Shown: positions 1 through 12,590 of the stretch, one piece after another | Layout: every line of letters begins with the position of its first letter | Numbering within the stretch: the first letter of the stretch is position 1 | NCBI RefSeq assembly: GCF_029784135.1 | Contig: NC_073745.1 | Coordinates: 40,193,920 to 40,257,919 of the forward strand | Origin: Toxorhynchites rutilus septentrionalis | Taxonomy: Eukaryota; Arthropoda; Insecta; Diptera; Culicidae | Direction: 5' to 3' | Length of the DNA stretch: 64,000 nucleotides | Translations under genes and position numbers: made by a program | The notes under the pieces: generated by a model | The model's input: only the letters and a program-made list of their open reading frames with translations | The model's database searches: none | What the model was told of the DNA's origin: nothing

Positions 1-1
1 C

Positions 2-89
2 CAACTGTGAAAGCTGTGGCGAGTGGCAACAAATCGCTAAACAGGAAGGTTTAGCGGAACAAGATGGGGATATCGAGTGATAACAAAAC
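2..89. repeat. Direct repeat, copy 1 of 2 (with 704-790)
   Basis: This stretch recurs at 704-790 with a few substitutions and indels; both begin caactgtgaaagctgtggcg and end cgagtgataacaaaa. The two copies bracket the H2A remnant. In one frame copy 1 reads a short CxxC-containing tail ending at TGA, but copy 2 has stops in that frame, so I do not call a gene. It may mark a local duplication of histone-unit DNA. Confidence 0.6.
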
Positions 90-120
90 AATAAACTCTT
101 TAGATTGAAGATAATTTTGT

Positions 121-136
121 GATCCTGAAAAGGACC
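121..136 (-). promoter_or_regulatory. Histone-type mRNA 3' stem-loop (minus strand)
   Basis: Read on the minus strand this is GGTCCTTTTCAGGATC: a six-base stem around a TTTT/TTTC-type loop, one mismatch from the perfect replication-dependent histone 3'-processing hairpin. It is followed on that strand by an AAAGAG purine stretch, as expected of a histone downstream element. No recognisable histone reading frame remains upstream on that strand (137-310), so it marks a lost minus-strand histone gene. Confidence 0.55.
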
Positions 137-296
137 CTTTTTAGCCTGCATGTGAATCCAACGAGCGAACAAATCGTAATGAATGTATTTTTTTGCCATC
201 GCTCCCTTTTAACGCTCATTCGTTCGTCTCGTTGGACTCGCCCCTCTGGCTGAGTCTGCCGATTTGTCTCTATCCTGTGAGTGTGCACCGCTAGAG

Positions 297-303
297 TATA
301 AAA
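297..303 (+). promoter_or_regulatory. TATA box upstream of the H2A pseudogene
   Basis: TATAAAA lies about 80 bases upstream of the first H2A-like codon and on the same strand. Histone genes of insects generally use TATA promoters with short leaders, so spacing and strand fit. It indicates a DNA-level copy of a histone unit rather than a processed retrocopy. Confidence 0.5.
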
Positions 304-377
304 CACGCGGACCCCAAAAAAATATCTTATTTTCTTTCAAACCGTAAACCCGTGTGGTTGTACGGCATCGGCATCGT

Positions 378-700
378 GGACGTAACAAAGGAGGACAAGT
401 TAAGGGAAAGGCAAAGTCTCACTCGAACCGTGCAGGTCTCCAGTTCCCTGTTGGTCGCATTCACTGATTGCTCCGCAAGGGTAACTAGGCCGAACGGATT
501 GGTGCCGGAGCACCAGTATACCTAACAGCGATTATAGAGTTTCGGCCGTCGGAGTGCTCGAGTTGGCTTGCAAAGCTGCTCACGACAATCAGAAAACTCG
601 CATCAAGAACAGAGCAGCTTCGTGGCAAAGTGTTTCTCCGGCACGTCGCATTAAATGTAATTTACTGAACAATATGTCACAAGTCGGATGGGAAGAAATT
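378..700 (+). pseudogene. Histone H2A pseudogene
   Basis: Starting at 378 the frame reads [20 protein letters not shown], then [27 protein letters not shown]: the N-terminal half of H2A with very few changes. In-frame stops occur at 465-467 (TGA) and 486-488 (TAG). A one-base shift near 545-552 moves the match to another frame (EVLELA, AAHDN, KTRI), and an insertion of about 33 bases follows before a weak C-terminal match. The start codon is lost. Functional H2A packs DNA as the H2A-H2B dimer; this copy cannot encode it. The TATA box at 297 and hairpin at 806-821 show it came from a complete histone unit. Identification as H2A is secure; only the 3' limit is uncertain. Confidence 0.85.
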
Positions 701-703
701 TTT

Positions 704-790
704 CAACTGTGAAAGCTGTGGCGAGTGGCAAACGCAATAGCTAAACAGGAAGGTTTGACCGAACAAGATGGGAATATCGAGTGATAACAA
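704..790. repeat. Direct repeat, copy 2 of 2 (with 2-89)
   Basis: Second copy of the repeat described at 2-89, lying between the H2A remnant and the histone-type hairpin. Confidence 0.6.
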
Positions 791-805
791 AAACACAACA
801 CCAAA

Positions 806-821
806 GGTTTTTTTCAGAACC
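806..821 (+). promoter_or_regulatory. Histone-type mRNA 3' stem-loop (plus strand)
   Basis: GGTTTTTTTCAGAACC is one base from the GGTTCTTTTCAGAACC form of the histone 3' hairpin. It lies on the same strand as the H2A pseudogene and about 100 bases beyond its degraded end, so it is probably that gene's former 3'-processing signal. Confidence 0.5.
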
Positions 822-979
822 ATCAACATATTCATAAAGAGTAAACAATAAACTAATCCATTTTTCAGGTTGATAGGTAGGTATTCACGTAGGAGAAGAA
901 AATAAAACAATATATTTAAAATATATATTTAACAAAAGCTGTCCCCTTTGTATAGTCCTACGTCACTCCGGTTATGTCC

Positions 980-3880
980 CCGACATTACCCACCCGTCTT
1001 TTTTAATTTTTTAATTTTTGAAAACTTTCGAAATTTCAATACTTTGTGAAATAGTAACCAAATAAAAAAAGAATTAAAAATTGAATCTACATGCGATTCA
1101 ACATGAAAAGTAATGTATAACGTTTTATCCTAGAACCAACTGTTCTCGAGATATAATCAATTTCTTATAATGAAAATAATGTTAGTAAAATGTCGGATTG
1201 TCAGTCGTGGTGTCCAGCAGCAATATGCATTTTCGAATATTTCACGATTGCGAAGTGGGTAATTTGGAGACGAAAAACGAACATGTTCAACGGACGAAAC
1301 AAAAAATTACGAATTACGAAAAAAAAACAACCAAAGGAATGACCATACGGAAACACTAATCAAATTGTGTTCCCTACGATTAACGCCAATTCCGCGTTTC
1401 CCAGTGCAATAACCTCAAATCAATCCTCTTTAGCGATGAAACCTAACAGATGACAGACAGCCAAATAAATCGAGGTTTTGTCTGGCCCTCTCCATAATTT
1501 TTATTTGTCTTGTTTTGGTTACTAGCAGCAATATTCACGAACAATACACAGCAGTGGCCGTCATCATCGTTGGGTGTCGTTGTTCAAATATGTAAGCACA
1601 TATGTGTTTCCCACATGTGTCCGTACAACAGCGCCGAAAAAGAAAGATAAACACCACACGTTTTTCACTCGTTTGGTGGAATCATACCATTTTGCGGAAC
1701 ATTCGTTTTATGCGGTCGAAATGTGGAGCCAGCCAGTGCTCTTCATTTCACGCTTACACCAAATCTGCACCAAGTGTCACCCACCTGACAGTGACGATAG
1801 GATATGACATGACAACCGGAGACGCCCGCAACCGCTCCCTGCCTCTGTGGGAGGCAAAAGGAAGAGAGAAAGTTCAAGAACCTCGTCTATACCGTGGGTA
1901 GTACCCGTCGTTGTGTCTTCGAGGCCACTGAACTTGATAGCCGAACACACGACGCTAGGCTATATACGGCTGGTGCATATGTGGAAATATTTAATTCGCA
2001 ATATTTTTTTACGGGTTGCATATAACGAAAATTACCACACAGCAGCAGCCACCGCCAGATGCACTCGAGATGGACACCATACCCGCACGGATTGAGATGA
2101 TGTCGAGAGGAAGAAATCCGCACTCTTAAGCCTGGCGTAATATTTGTTTTATGCACATCTTGTTGCAATGTAATATATATTTCATTTGTAGCCTCGCTCC
2201 GCTCTGCGGGGCTGGGAATGCATCTGCGGGAATAATTTTGTCTCTGTGGTGTTGTGGACCTCTAGCAAATCCCGCGCAAATGTGCACTTTGTGTTCGAAG
2301 CACCACCGGGGAGAGGAGTCGATGATCACGTAATCGGTTCTTGAAAACGTCGTAAATTCTAACCCTAATGGAGGGATTGGTCGTAAAGTAGCGAAACCAA
2401 TTTCAAGTCAAGGTTAAGGTGTGACTCTTGGGTGCACGTTTCCTCGCTGTGGGTGAATTATCGCACAATAAATGAGCAACGAAGCTAGCGAGATTACTCC
2501 TATCGCATCATCAGCTCACATAAATGCCGCTGATGCTGTTTGTGATGGTAGAGAGAGGAGTTCATCGACTCGATTTGGCTCGATTCAAAGTTCCTAAACC
2601 AAACGCACCAGAAGAAACAACAAAAGGTTGGCGATCTCGTTTTAGTATTTTTGCTGTTGTTGGTGGCGGCTGCTGGTTTCGGCGCTTTATCTACCATAGC
2701 TATTCCCCGCACCAAGCGCGTCCATCCGTTCTGACTATCTTTTAACTCTATTTTTTGATGAAGTCGTTGACCGCATCATCATCACCATCGTTGACGGCAT
2801 CGCAGCGCTAGTTGTTGGGTGCAAGTGCGCTGACTTACTCGGTTCAATGGTGTCGAGTGCAATTCGCCTTCGTCTTCTCGGGGATTGCATATTTCACGCT
2901 GCAGAAGCAGTGCGAACACTGGTTTGCTTTTTTTCAAACAGTTTGAATGTTTGACAATTCTTCGGGGGAAAGTCACATTAATCGAGAAATAAATGTGCAA
3001 TAGGGTTGGAATACCAGCTTTAGTCATCCTATGCAGTGTTGCCTCACGTACAGCTTTTTCTTTGTTATTTTTGGTACAGATTTTGTACGGTACAGGGCAC
3101 ACATTTTCGTCAAAAAGTACAAATTGGTACAAATTTTATCCACGTGTGAAATTCCTTACATTTTAACAAAGCAACATTAAGGTACATGGCGACTTTTACG
3201 CCGCAGCATCGCTTGGTGCTGCTGATTATAAAATCATTTACAATAATTGATCAGTTTCATAAAATTGGAATTCCTCACAAGGATCGTCTGAATGGATTCG
3301 CGTCGTCAAACATCATCAAACACACGAATGACTTGCAAATGTAAATGTAGTAGTTTTAGTAAATGAATGAGTATTTTTTTCATGCTAACAAATTGGATTT
3401 TTCTCTACAACGAATATTTTCGATGGTACAGATTTTTGGAAAGAAAAGTACAGATGATAAAGATTTCTTACCCTTATGGTACATATTAAAATATGTCTAC
3501 GCTGATCCTATGTACTACACCTGAAGTTTCACAACATTATCAAAAAAATATTTTGTGATTGCTTCGATAATCAATTCGCAAAGTTTTCACCAAACTAGTG
3601 AAGTAGAGTAGAGATTAAGGTGTTTTTTTTATTTTATATTTACAAAACAAAATTAAAATATTTGTTCTTGTTTTGTTCACCTTTCCCTATCCCTATGCCT
3701 ATTACTGCAACGCACGAATGTACTATGTATGGTCGCATTCACCTTCGACGTCGGCAAGACAAATCCAAGAGAATAGTTGACGGAACGGTGACGTTGTATG
3801 TGGATCGCACTTTACTAAAAAAAAAAGAAGATTTTTCTTTATTAGAATGTATTTGCATATTTTGTCTAATGAACGCAAAA
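980..3880. other. No gene seen; AT-rich flank and GC-richer island
   Basis: 980-1560 and 2900-3880 are AT-rich without supported features. 1560-2900 is GC-richer and free of recognisable transposon sequence. Open frames of 60-116 codons there lack any family resemblance and overlap on both strands, so I treat them as chance. It could be intronic or regulatory host DNA. Confidence 0.4.
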
Positions 3881-3889
3881 AAGTTGGAT

Positions 3890-4850
3890 TTTGTTTTCAT
3901 AATTTTTGATTATATTTGTTTTTCACAATTTTCATAGTCTTGAGACCAAGGGCGCTGTGTTTTTTATATTTTTTCTTAAAAGTTGATGATTTTTCACATA
4001 ACGTATCCAAAAATCAGAGGGTTGTTTTTTTTCGTTTTTAAGTTATGATTTTTCAAAGTTAACCGATGGTCCAACAAAATCAAATTTTCCGCTTTTTCTA
4101 AATTTAACTGTATCCAAAAAATCATAAAGTTTGAACTATTGGAGCCGATTCAGACAACCGACATATCAAATAGAAGCCAATGAGCTATCCTTTTTCTAAG
4201 AAAAATATTACACTTGCAAAAATTAAACTTCCCATATTCCTATTCTTTGTTTATTGCAACCAAAACATCTAAACTTTGAAAAATCATAACTCCAAAACGA
4301 AAAATCATGACTCAAATAGGGTTTTTACCCTATTTGATTTTTCGATATGTATGTAAAAAATCCTCAGCTTTTGAGAAAAAAATATAAAAATATAGCACCC
4401 TTGGTCCCGAAACCATGTAAGCTATAAAAAACAAATACAATTAATAATTGTGGAAACAAAATCCAATTTTTTTGCAAGTGTAATATTTTTTCAAAGACTA
4501 GCTCATTGACTGTAATTTGATATGTCGATCATCTGAATCGGTTTAGTATTTCAAAGGTCATGTATTTTTCATTTCGGGAAAAAGGAGGGAAACACCTCTA
4601 TGATTTTTGGATATGTTATGCACAAAGCTTTCTGGAGAAAAAAAATAAAAAAATATAGCGCCCTCGGTCCCGAGACCATGAAAACCAATAATAAACAAAT
4701 ACAATCAATAATGAAAACACGATCTATTCTTTTTTGCAAGTATAATATTTTTGCAAAGTTCATTGCCTTTTATTTGATACATCAATCATCGAAATTGGTG
4801 TAGCAGTTCGAATATTATGAATGTCATTTTTGGAAAAAAGAGGAAAAAGT
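3890..4850. repeat. Degenerate interspersed repeat, several copies
   Basis: At least three imperfect copies share phrases such as gagaccaagggcgctgtg / ggtcccgagaccatg, a TTTTTCATAT/TTTTTACATAACATATCC segment and atgatttttcaaagtta. Related copies occur at 45425-46080. No coding capacity is visible. Looks like an old, high-copy non-coding family. Confidence 0.5.
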
Positions 4851-5255
4851 TTATTTTTCGGACCACCCTAAAATGGAAATGGTCACCCTAATGAAAAAAT
4901 AAAAAAATGTACGGGTCTAATGTTTTGCGAACCACTATGTCGGTTTGGCATGGAATGGCTCTATTTTAGGATGCCAATGGATGTATGGGAAAAAATCGAC
5001 CCTCAAATTTCTAAAAGTTACCCTATACAAAATGTTCATCACCTCGAAAAAATACCTATGCTGAATTTCAGCTCAATCGAACTTAAGATGAAGGTGGAAG
5101 CTAGCCATTGTAGTAGTATAGGTAAACCCACGTGTAAAAATGGGGTAATAGTGTTTGTGAGGGAAGAGCAAAGCACACGTAAATAGATCAATTCACTTAT
5201 CAGACTGTGTGGCGCTTCATTGACACGAGTCTTTGAATACTTTTGAACAAAAAAA

Positions 5256-5546
5256 TTACAATTCAATACTAAAGTAAAATGTATGAACGATATGTTCCAA
5301 TGAACAATTGCAAATATAAATATATATAGAAGGTGTATTTTCATAAGAAGTAAAATTCTGATCATACGCGAGCGTAGCTTGAGCAAATTTATAACACATG
5401 TGAATTGGGGCTCTTTTGTTATCAACAAGTTCTTCCGCATAGTAACTCGATGTTGATAATTCCTTAATTTTTTTCTTCGTTGATCGTATTATTTTCACAT
5501 ATTCACGTTGGAGAGCCTTAACCCTTCTCTTCGTTGGTCGAGGCAT
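5256..5546 (-). CDS. Short very basic ORF, unknown
   Basis: From an ATG at 5546 the minus strand encodes about 97 residues whose first 30 are unusually basic (MPRPTKRRVKALQREYVK, then STKKKIKEL) and then turn into low-complexity aromatic/AT-rich coding. The first half looks more protein-like than the chance frames nearby and could be a DNA-binding N-terminus from a transposon gene. I recognise no family, and the AT-rich second half suggests that any original protein is truncated. Confidence 0.15.
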   Translation of the reverse strand: MPRPTKRRVKALQREYVKIIRSTKKKIKELSTSSYYAEELVDNKRAPIHMCYKFAQATLAYDQNFTSYENTPSIYIYICNCSLEHIVHTFYFSIEL

Positions 5547-5599
5547 TTTGATTGAATGTAATACTTTTCCGTTTACTGTTTTTGAAAGCATAGGCAGCC

Positions 5600-7584
5600 G
5601 TGGCAGTGTTCCGAGCTCTGCAATACAATTTTCTTACCCAATGTTAAAGTTGCTAAAACTTACATTATAGACCCATTAAACGTAAAAATAACAATTGTAT
5701 TGATATCGACACTATTTTATTCCTTTCATTTTCATGACATGAAACGCTATGACTCAGGAATAACATTTTATTGAGTGGTTTTTATAGCTGTTGCGATGAT
5801 GTTGTCTGGCATCAGTCTCGAAAAAACTACGATGCTTTCACCAATACAAACAAAACCATTGTCGAAGATTGAAAAATGAAAATTTAACTTTCAGAGTACT
5901 AGTTCGAGTTTTCCGACGTTTTTCACTATACAGTGCGACAGCAGATGAAAATTTAATATCTTGTGAGTAATCGATTAGAGTTTGGTTGATATTACTTGAT
6001 AGGAAGTGTGCGATCATTTTCGATCATTTTCTTCACACTGTTTCGCAAAATTATTTATTTTCGGACGAGGGGTGAGGGAGGGTGATGAAAGAAATGAGCG
6101 CCATTGTGGCAGCCATTTGCTTCCACCTTCACCTTAAGGGAGAATGACACAAAACAGTCAAAATTTGAATGACAGTAAATTTCAACGAGTTGCGAGTACA
6201 ATTTTAAGACTAAGTTTTAGATAATGAAAATCATGGTCGTGAAATAATAGAAAATTCATAATGCTGTTGGACATTATTACTAAGGTTTGACATCGTATAG
6301 AAATTTCAAAAACAATATTTTTGTTATCTAAAACTTGTAATATCTCGTAAACGGTTAGTACCAGGATAAAATTCTTTAAGGTTATTTTTCATGTAAAATC
6401 ACCTTTGGATCCCATTTTTTATGTTACTTTTCTTAAATGTTTGAGTAAAATATATACTATAAATATATCTTCATTTTGGTGGGTTCGATACGGCACCATT
6501 AACGTTAGTTAAAACACAAGGGTTTTCCAATAAAAATATTTTTGAAAATATCGAAGAGGAAATATTTTGTGTTATCAAATATTATAATATTAAGTTGAAT
6601 TTGTATTGTATGTTTTTTCGATGTATTCAATAAGTTTTTTCTTCTGAATATTTCATTGATTTGCTCTATAGCATATACAGAATGATTATAAAATCAAAAC
6701 TCAAAAATAAAATGTTTAATCTATACTTTTTATTAATTTATATTTCGTAGGGTTTGTTCCACTGTTTTATACGAAACCCATGTTATGTGACATTGTCATG
6801 TGTTTTTTGTCAGTTTCAATGGCATGTGTTTCCAAATCAAAAACAGTGTTGCTAAATCATGTAAAAGTTGTTTACATACAAAGTTAGAACTTCATTAAAC
6901 AATTTATCCGCATGTTGAGCCCCGCATGAAACTCAGCTAAAACGCGCTCGGCGATGAACGTCTTAAATATACTACAAACAAAGATTCATTACTACGTTGA
7001 TTAATGCGAATTTGGTTTACAAAAAAAAAACACTCAACAAAACAATAGAAGAACACAGTTGAAAACCGAGATTGTTTTTCTCTCTCAATAGTAAATAAAT
7101 TTAAGAATGCTAGCAACAGGTGGATACAGCAAATCGACTAAAAAGTGGAACTTATCAAGATGGAACCAAAAATGTTGACTAATTGTCTGCATCAGCTGAC
7201 TGTCAGAATTTGGGAAACTGTAAGCTTCCAGTTTCAAAGTTCATCGCCTTCAATCATGAAAAATACCAATTATAACATTAAGCCGAATCGGAATTAGATG
7301 GATTTGAAGCAGCGAACAAAATCGCAGCGAGCTGTACAACATCTTTCATTCACTAGTGATGCTGCTAGTTGGCTGAAACGATACTAAAATAGAAATTGTT
7401 TGATTGATTTTGTATTACTCAGTAAGCAGATGCGTTATCATTTTCTAACGAAGACGCCTCATCTTACGCTTAAGAAAGGTTGTTGATTGCACACTGACTG
7501 GAACGAGACTGTGTAATAGAATGATGATGGTTTTAAAAAATAGAGGCTTTAATCTTTCCTCTGTGGATTATCGATTTGCATCTG
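5600..7584. other. AT-rich DNA, nothing recognised
   Basis: No coding frame of note, no paired inverted termini and no RNA gene seen. Local poly-A/T tracts only. Confidence 0.4.
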
Positions 7585-9686
7585 CAGGGTGGCCACTCAT
7601 TCGGGAAAAGTGGGAAATGCGGAAAAAAATCGAAAATTAAAATCCATCGGGAAAAAGTCGAGAATTGCTTCATGAAGTCGGAATTTTTTTGCTCAACGTA
7701 TTTTTTCGGTGCTCTAAAATGTTACTATATGTAAGATGAAGAACGTCTTATTTTCATCGAAATTGGTCGGTGTGACATTTTTTATGATTTCGAGAAAAGA
7801 ACTTGAAGTTTAGTGTGCTGCAATTTTCGAACTATTCAATTTCTTTGTTCAGTATTGCAATGTATGTATGTATGATAGTTGCAAAAACACCAAGTCTAAT
7901 GCCCAAAACAGATAACTTTTTGGCTTCCTATACGTACATAGTCCACCCTGACTAAACAAATGAAGCGGGCAGTATTCCTTCTAAGAATCGTCAAATTCGA
8001 ATTCATTGTCATAACTACAGTCTAAACCGCACTCTGAAATAGTACATTTTGTGATAACTCACACTGCAGACCAGCATTTTTCACTGATCCGTCAGAATGA
8101 ACCAAGTTCATTTTTTAATATAATAAAAATGTATTCCTTCTACGCTAATGGGTTCAAGCACATTTCAACAAGGTACCTATTAGCTTCAAGAAAAAGTTTG
8201 CTGGTTTGAATTTGGTGCTTGGAAATCGTTTAAATTCAATATACAACTGATTGACACATGGTTAACTCTGTCTGCACATTATATAGAATAATGTCTGATC
8301 AGCTCACCGACAGCAATGAATAATCGTAAATACACTCGAAATGTACTGCAGTGCATAAAACTTACTAGAATCTGATTTTGTTCTACCCATGTACAACAAA
8401 AACTCCGCTGATACAGAAAAGTTCTAAAAATCACTGAGAAAATCTTCCATTTCCTCTTTTTCAACAAGGCTTTTTCATATTCGCCATGGTTTATAACACA
8501 TGGTGCGCTCTGTCTGCATACTATGATGGGTTTTCGTTGATCTTTCATAACAATTTCCATCCGTTGTTCCAGCTGTATGCATTTTTTTTTAATTTTGCGA
8601 CATGGTCCTATCTGACTTAACACCGACTAATTTGAAGCGAAGGAACTAAAAAAAATGAAGATGCTGGCACACGCCCAGAGAGATGCAGCATTGATGGACG
8701 AGAAAAATAAAATGCTCAATAAGGGTTGAAAGTTGAACAAGATTTGTAATAAAGCCTCATAAACATAATACGATTAATTCACATTCTCGTCTCTTATGGC
8801 TTTCTTATGGCATCCAATAAGAAAATTTATATCTTTGAAAAAATAGCAGTTGATAGTTAAAATGTAGATCCAGCAACGAGTCCTTAAAATAAATCAAGGC
8901 TCTGGAGTAAAATGGGATGCATTTTAAAGAAAAATGGGTCAGATTCAGCGTCATTTATGAAGTACTATTTCGTGTTATTTACTTCGTCTCATCTCATATG
9001 TTCCTATTCCTGCTAAGCATTTTTGTCTAGTGTTGTTTTCACAAGACATGTTTTCGGTGTTATTTTATTTGCGCTAGTTAATGAAATAATTAAGCATAAA
9101 TAAAATTATCACTTTAAATAAAAACCTGAACAAATCCACATCTGTTACTGAATCACACAATCAGCTTTAAAAACATGATTGCCTTATTTTTGTTTATTCG
9201 GATTGTTCAGGCATACGGATGAGATTTGATTCGAGTAACTTAATTATTTAATTTATTTAATTTATTTAATTTGACTTGCATTGAATTAATTGTAGAATTT
9301 AGATTGCGTAGAAGAGTATGGATTTTTGGTTCAACTCTGGAAGTGATCATAAAGAGTTTCCGGCATATGCTCGAAATATGTTTGGATGTGATCAATGAGG
9401 TTCTGGTCAGTTATTCTAAAAAACGAAGCTTTTTGAATTCTGAGTAAGAAGAGGTGGGTCCGTATCTCCTGAACCTTACATCCAACTCAAAATTTGTTGC
9501 TGAGAAACACGCCGTCCAAATTTTCATTACATGCGGAATTTAGAAACAATAAAGTAAAAATATTTTCGCAATTCGGGTCTGAAATTTTAATTAACAACAC
9601 AATATTATTAAATTTTCATTTTTGAGAGTCGTGAATTTCGTGAAATCATGCGGGAATTCTAAAACTCAAATTGAGTGGTCATCCTG
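7585..9686. mobile_element. hAT-like element, degenerate, ~2.1 kb
   Basis: Left end CAGGGTGGCCACTCA and right end (inverted) CAGGATGACCACTCA match at 13 of 15 positions and start with the CAGGG form of the hAT terminus rule YARNG. The interior is AT-rich; I find no intact transposase, only a 114-codon minus-strand frame (8279-8623) without recognisable motifs. No clean 8-bp target duplication is visible, though ATCTG occurs on both sides. Superfamily assignment rests on the ends only. Confidence 0.5.
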
Positions 9687-10005
9687 AATCTGTCATCTTT
9701 TATTCTCTCGCTTGTCGCAAAAAGTTGTAAACGGCCAGAGCTTATGATTGCATTATTTCCTTTTTTCTCAGTGTCCGTAGAATAGCATTTGCATTTCGGG
9801 CGATCACTTTACGCGCGAAAAATTCCCGGTGGCTTATAATAATTGTAACAAATGTAGATCAGAAACTGACGTTTTAATGTTATTTTAGGAGCCATTTCTG
9901 AACTGACCATTTTAAATCGCATGGTTTTCAAAATGCATTTTATGCTCATACTTGTAATTTTTAAAACATTTCTTATGACAGTTCAGACAACTTCCTGTAA
10001 GCCAC

Positions 10006-10014
10006 TTATAGAAC
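10006..10014. repeat. Target-site duplication, left
   Basis: TTATAGAAC here is repeated exactly at 10560-10568, flanking the foldback element. Confidence 0.75.
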
Positions 10015-10559
10015 GGTTCCCGGAATAAATCGCCACAGAAAACGACTGCAACAGAAACCACCGCTTATAAAATGTGTAGTAGGCTATAAATATTGTGGCG
10101 CGGTATTGTATTTCAAAACAAGAATTAACCGGGCAAACGTATCGCCCCAGGCAAACGTAACGCCCCGGGCAGACGTATACCGTCCGACGCTCGCTAGAGC
10201 TCGGTCGGACATTGCTAAAGGATCGTATCCTATGTTTCAAACTAACCGGGCAATCAGTGGATCCCAGGTTTGCGTGCGAGACACCGCCGCTTCCGACGGC
10301 GGGTCGGCGGTGGACTCGGATTGCGTCATCTTGGCGGCATGGGCCGCCTCGATTCCTTATCCTCGCCAAATGGGGACTTCGTCCCCATTACATTGTCCTC
10401 AGAATAAATTTCGAAAAACGAGAACAAGAGAATAAATTTATAATAGAAATGTGAGGCACATGATGTTTTTCCCGCGCCAAATATTTCTAGCCTACTACAC
10501 TTTTTCTAAGCGGTTGTTTCTGTTGCAGTTGTTTACTGTGGCGATTTATTCCGGTCACC
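10015..10559. mobile_element. Mutator-like non-autonomous element with GC-rich core
   Basis: Inverted termini of about 85-95 bases start GGTTCCCGGAATAAATCGCC on the left and, inverted, GGTGACCGGAATAAATCGCC on the right; they continue through matching blocks including GTGTAGTAGGCTA. A perfect 9-bp duplication TTATAGAAC flanks the element. Long TIRs plus a 9-bp duplication are typical of Mutator-like elements. The interior (about 10125-10420) is far GC-richer than the surroundings and holds three 18-bp tandem units (10129-10182, CCGGGCAAACGTATCGCC type) and a CCGCCG/CGGCGG-rich stretch able to fold. A 109-codon plus-strand frame runs through the core but consists largely of translated repeats; no transposase. 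Confidence 0.75.
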
Positions 10560-10568
10560 TTATAGAAC
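10560..10568. repeat. Target-site duplication, right
   Basis: TTATAGAAC, partner of 10006-10014. Confidence 0.75.
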
Positions 10569-11059
10569 ATATTTCTGTAGGAGTTGTCGGGGAGTCTTAC
10601 CGGGATATTCTATAGTAGAATCCTACGTGAAGAATAGGGTTGACTCGAGAAATGAAGAGATGGCGGAATAAAATGTATTCGACGGTGAAAGAAAATGAAT
10701 TGGACAGCGAGTATCCGAAGTATGTTGCGGGATATTCGAAGATAAGTTTATTTATATAGTGAAAACTAAAAAAACATCATCGAATTTTGTTGAAATTATA
10801 GTAAATAATCTGCACTTTGACATGTAAACTATTTTGTTTCATCGGACTCCTACCGAAATTGAGCTCCGAATTCTATGTGACTTGAACTATATTTTAAAAA
10901 AATCGTCTGCGATGATTGGCGACAATAATGCTCAGTATTTCACAATTCTATCGGGAAAACAATTTTTCATGTCCCTTTTCTTCAATAGTTTTCAAATGTC
11001 AAGGAGACTTCAAGTGCACCTTTCCTACTTTCTGGAAGTTAACAACCGACTACAACAAA

Positions 11060-11860
11060 AACTGTAAATGCCATCGAAAGGGAGAGTGGGCGGTACGCGA
11101 TGTCAGCGCCCTCCCATCAATAGTACACGATGTAACTGACTGTACCAAAAAAAAACAGACCAAACGGAACCCCTGTCTTCTCCTTGCACAATCATAACAC
11201 ATCCAGTGGATGCCGCAGTTCAGTTCAGTAGTGTACATTTTTCGTCCTCTGTCGAAGCACTTTGCTCCGGCGAAATGACCTTCCCCCCTTTCACGTGCCA
11301 CCGGGTTGAAGTGAAGGAGAAAGTGCAACAAACTTTAACAGCGCACACACAAAAGTGCATTCTCTCTTTCCCATTCGCCCTGGTTGAATTTTGGGACGCG
11401 GTGTTTTCATTTGATCGGGCGGGTAAAGCGGGGTGCGGTACACAGTCTCTGTGAACTCTATCGCAAGTAATCCCTAGCAGCGCAGAGTGTGGTTTATCAG
11501 CAGTATTCTTGCAGTTAATACAAAAGAGACATACCAAAGCGTACTGCAATTTGAAGAAAGTTCGATGTTCGAGGAAATCGTCATTTTTGGCTCCACAGGA
11601 ATCCATTACATAAGGTCGATGTTTATTACGAGTAACCGAGGCGAATGACTGCCTGAATATGAGAGTATGCGAACGAAGATGGCAGGTACGACAAAGAAAG
11701 GAAGCTCTTCTGCGAAAAGATGAGAATATCTGAAGTAAATTGCTCCTTCGCCAACCATGAGAAATGGTAACGAAACAATTTTTTCTAGGCATTGGATCTA
11801 GTCCAGAAATATACAATCTAGATTTGATTTTCATTTTAAATTATCTTAAAATCTCACAAT
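11060..11860. other. TE-poor GC-richer island, possible host sequence
   Basis: This segment lacks repeat signatures and contains a 204-codon minus-strand open frame (11220-11834), the longest non-transposon frame in the window. Its translation has scattered cysteines and basic residues but no motif I recognise, and plus-strand frames overlap it, so coding status is doubtful. It may be promoter or untranslated DNA. Confidence 0.25.
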
Positions 11861-12590
11861 TCGTTGTTTTACTTTTCTTCGATTTGAAACACAGCAGTGA
11901 TATGAGAGCAAAATGAAACCGGTTGATACAACCTGATTATGAAAAAGTTATCCGCATCATCAATATCAAGACAGTGCTTCTCGAACACATTGAAAGCGAT
12001 CCGAAGTGAAGTAGCTCTGGGTGCTTAATAAATAGCATTTGCTAGAACAACTTACATAAGGCGATTCTGTTGCCACTTCAAATCAAGATTCATTCACCAT
12101 TCACGTAAGCAATCCTTACGGAAATGCGGAAAATGAGTGTGCTTCGGGCAACCTTGAAGCTGGCTTCAAACGAGAACCTTCGTTAGCATTTCTACCCGTT
12201 TCCCTGTTTCCTAATATCATCCAAAAATGTCTAATGTAACCCGAAAACTAACTAAATGGATATTCGAATTGACCATCGGAATCAAAAAATCTGTTCAAAA
12301 AGTATCGCGTCGTTTGAAATTCCATGGGTTACGTATATTCGATTTTGTTTTTTTTGTACCGTTATGATGGTACGGGAAGTGGGGGTAAGACGAACATGTT
12401 AAGAAAAACTTCAATTGTATCTTTCGGAACTCATGTTCCCCGAAACATGAATGCAGTTTCCTTCAATTCAATATACTGTTTTCGAAACAATCGGCCAAAT
12501 GTTTTACAAAAAAAATGTTTTTCAATGTTTTTTTACTGAAATTGAAACAAACCAAAAAATAGAAAAAAAAATCATCACTGAATTTAAAGA

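Noticed and set aside
3032..3500. hAT-like element starting cagtgttgcc
   Set aside because: No inverted ggcaacactg end within reach.
11220..11834. 204-codon minus-strand open frame
   Set aside because: No motif, no start context support, and competing frames on the other strand; kept only as part of a TE-poor island.
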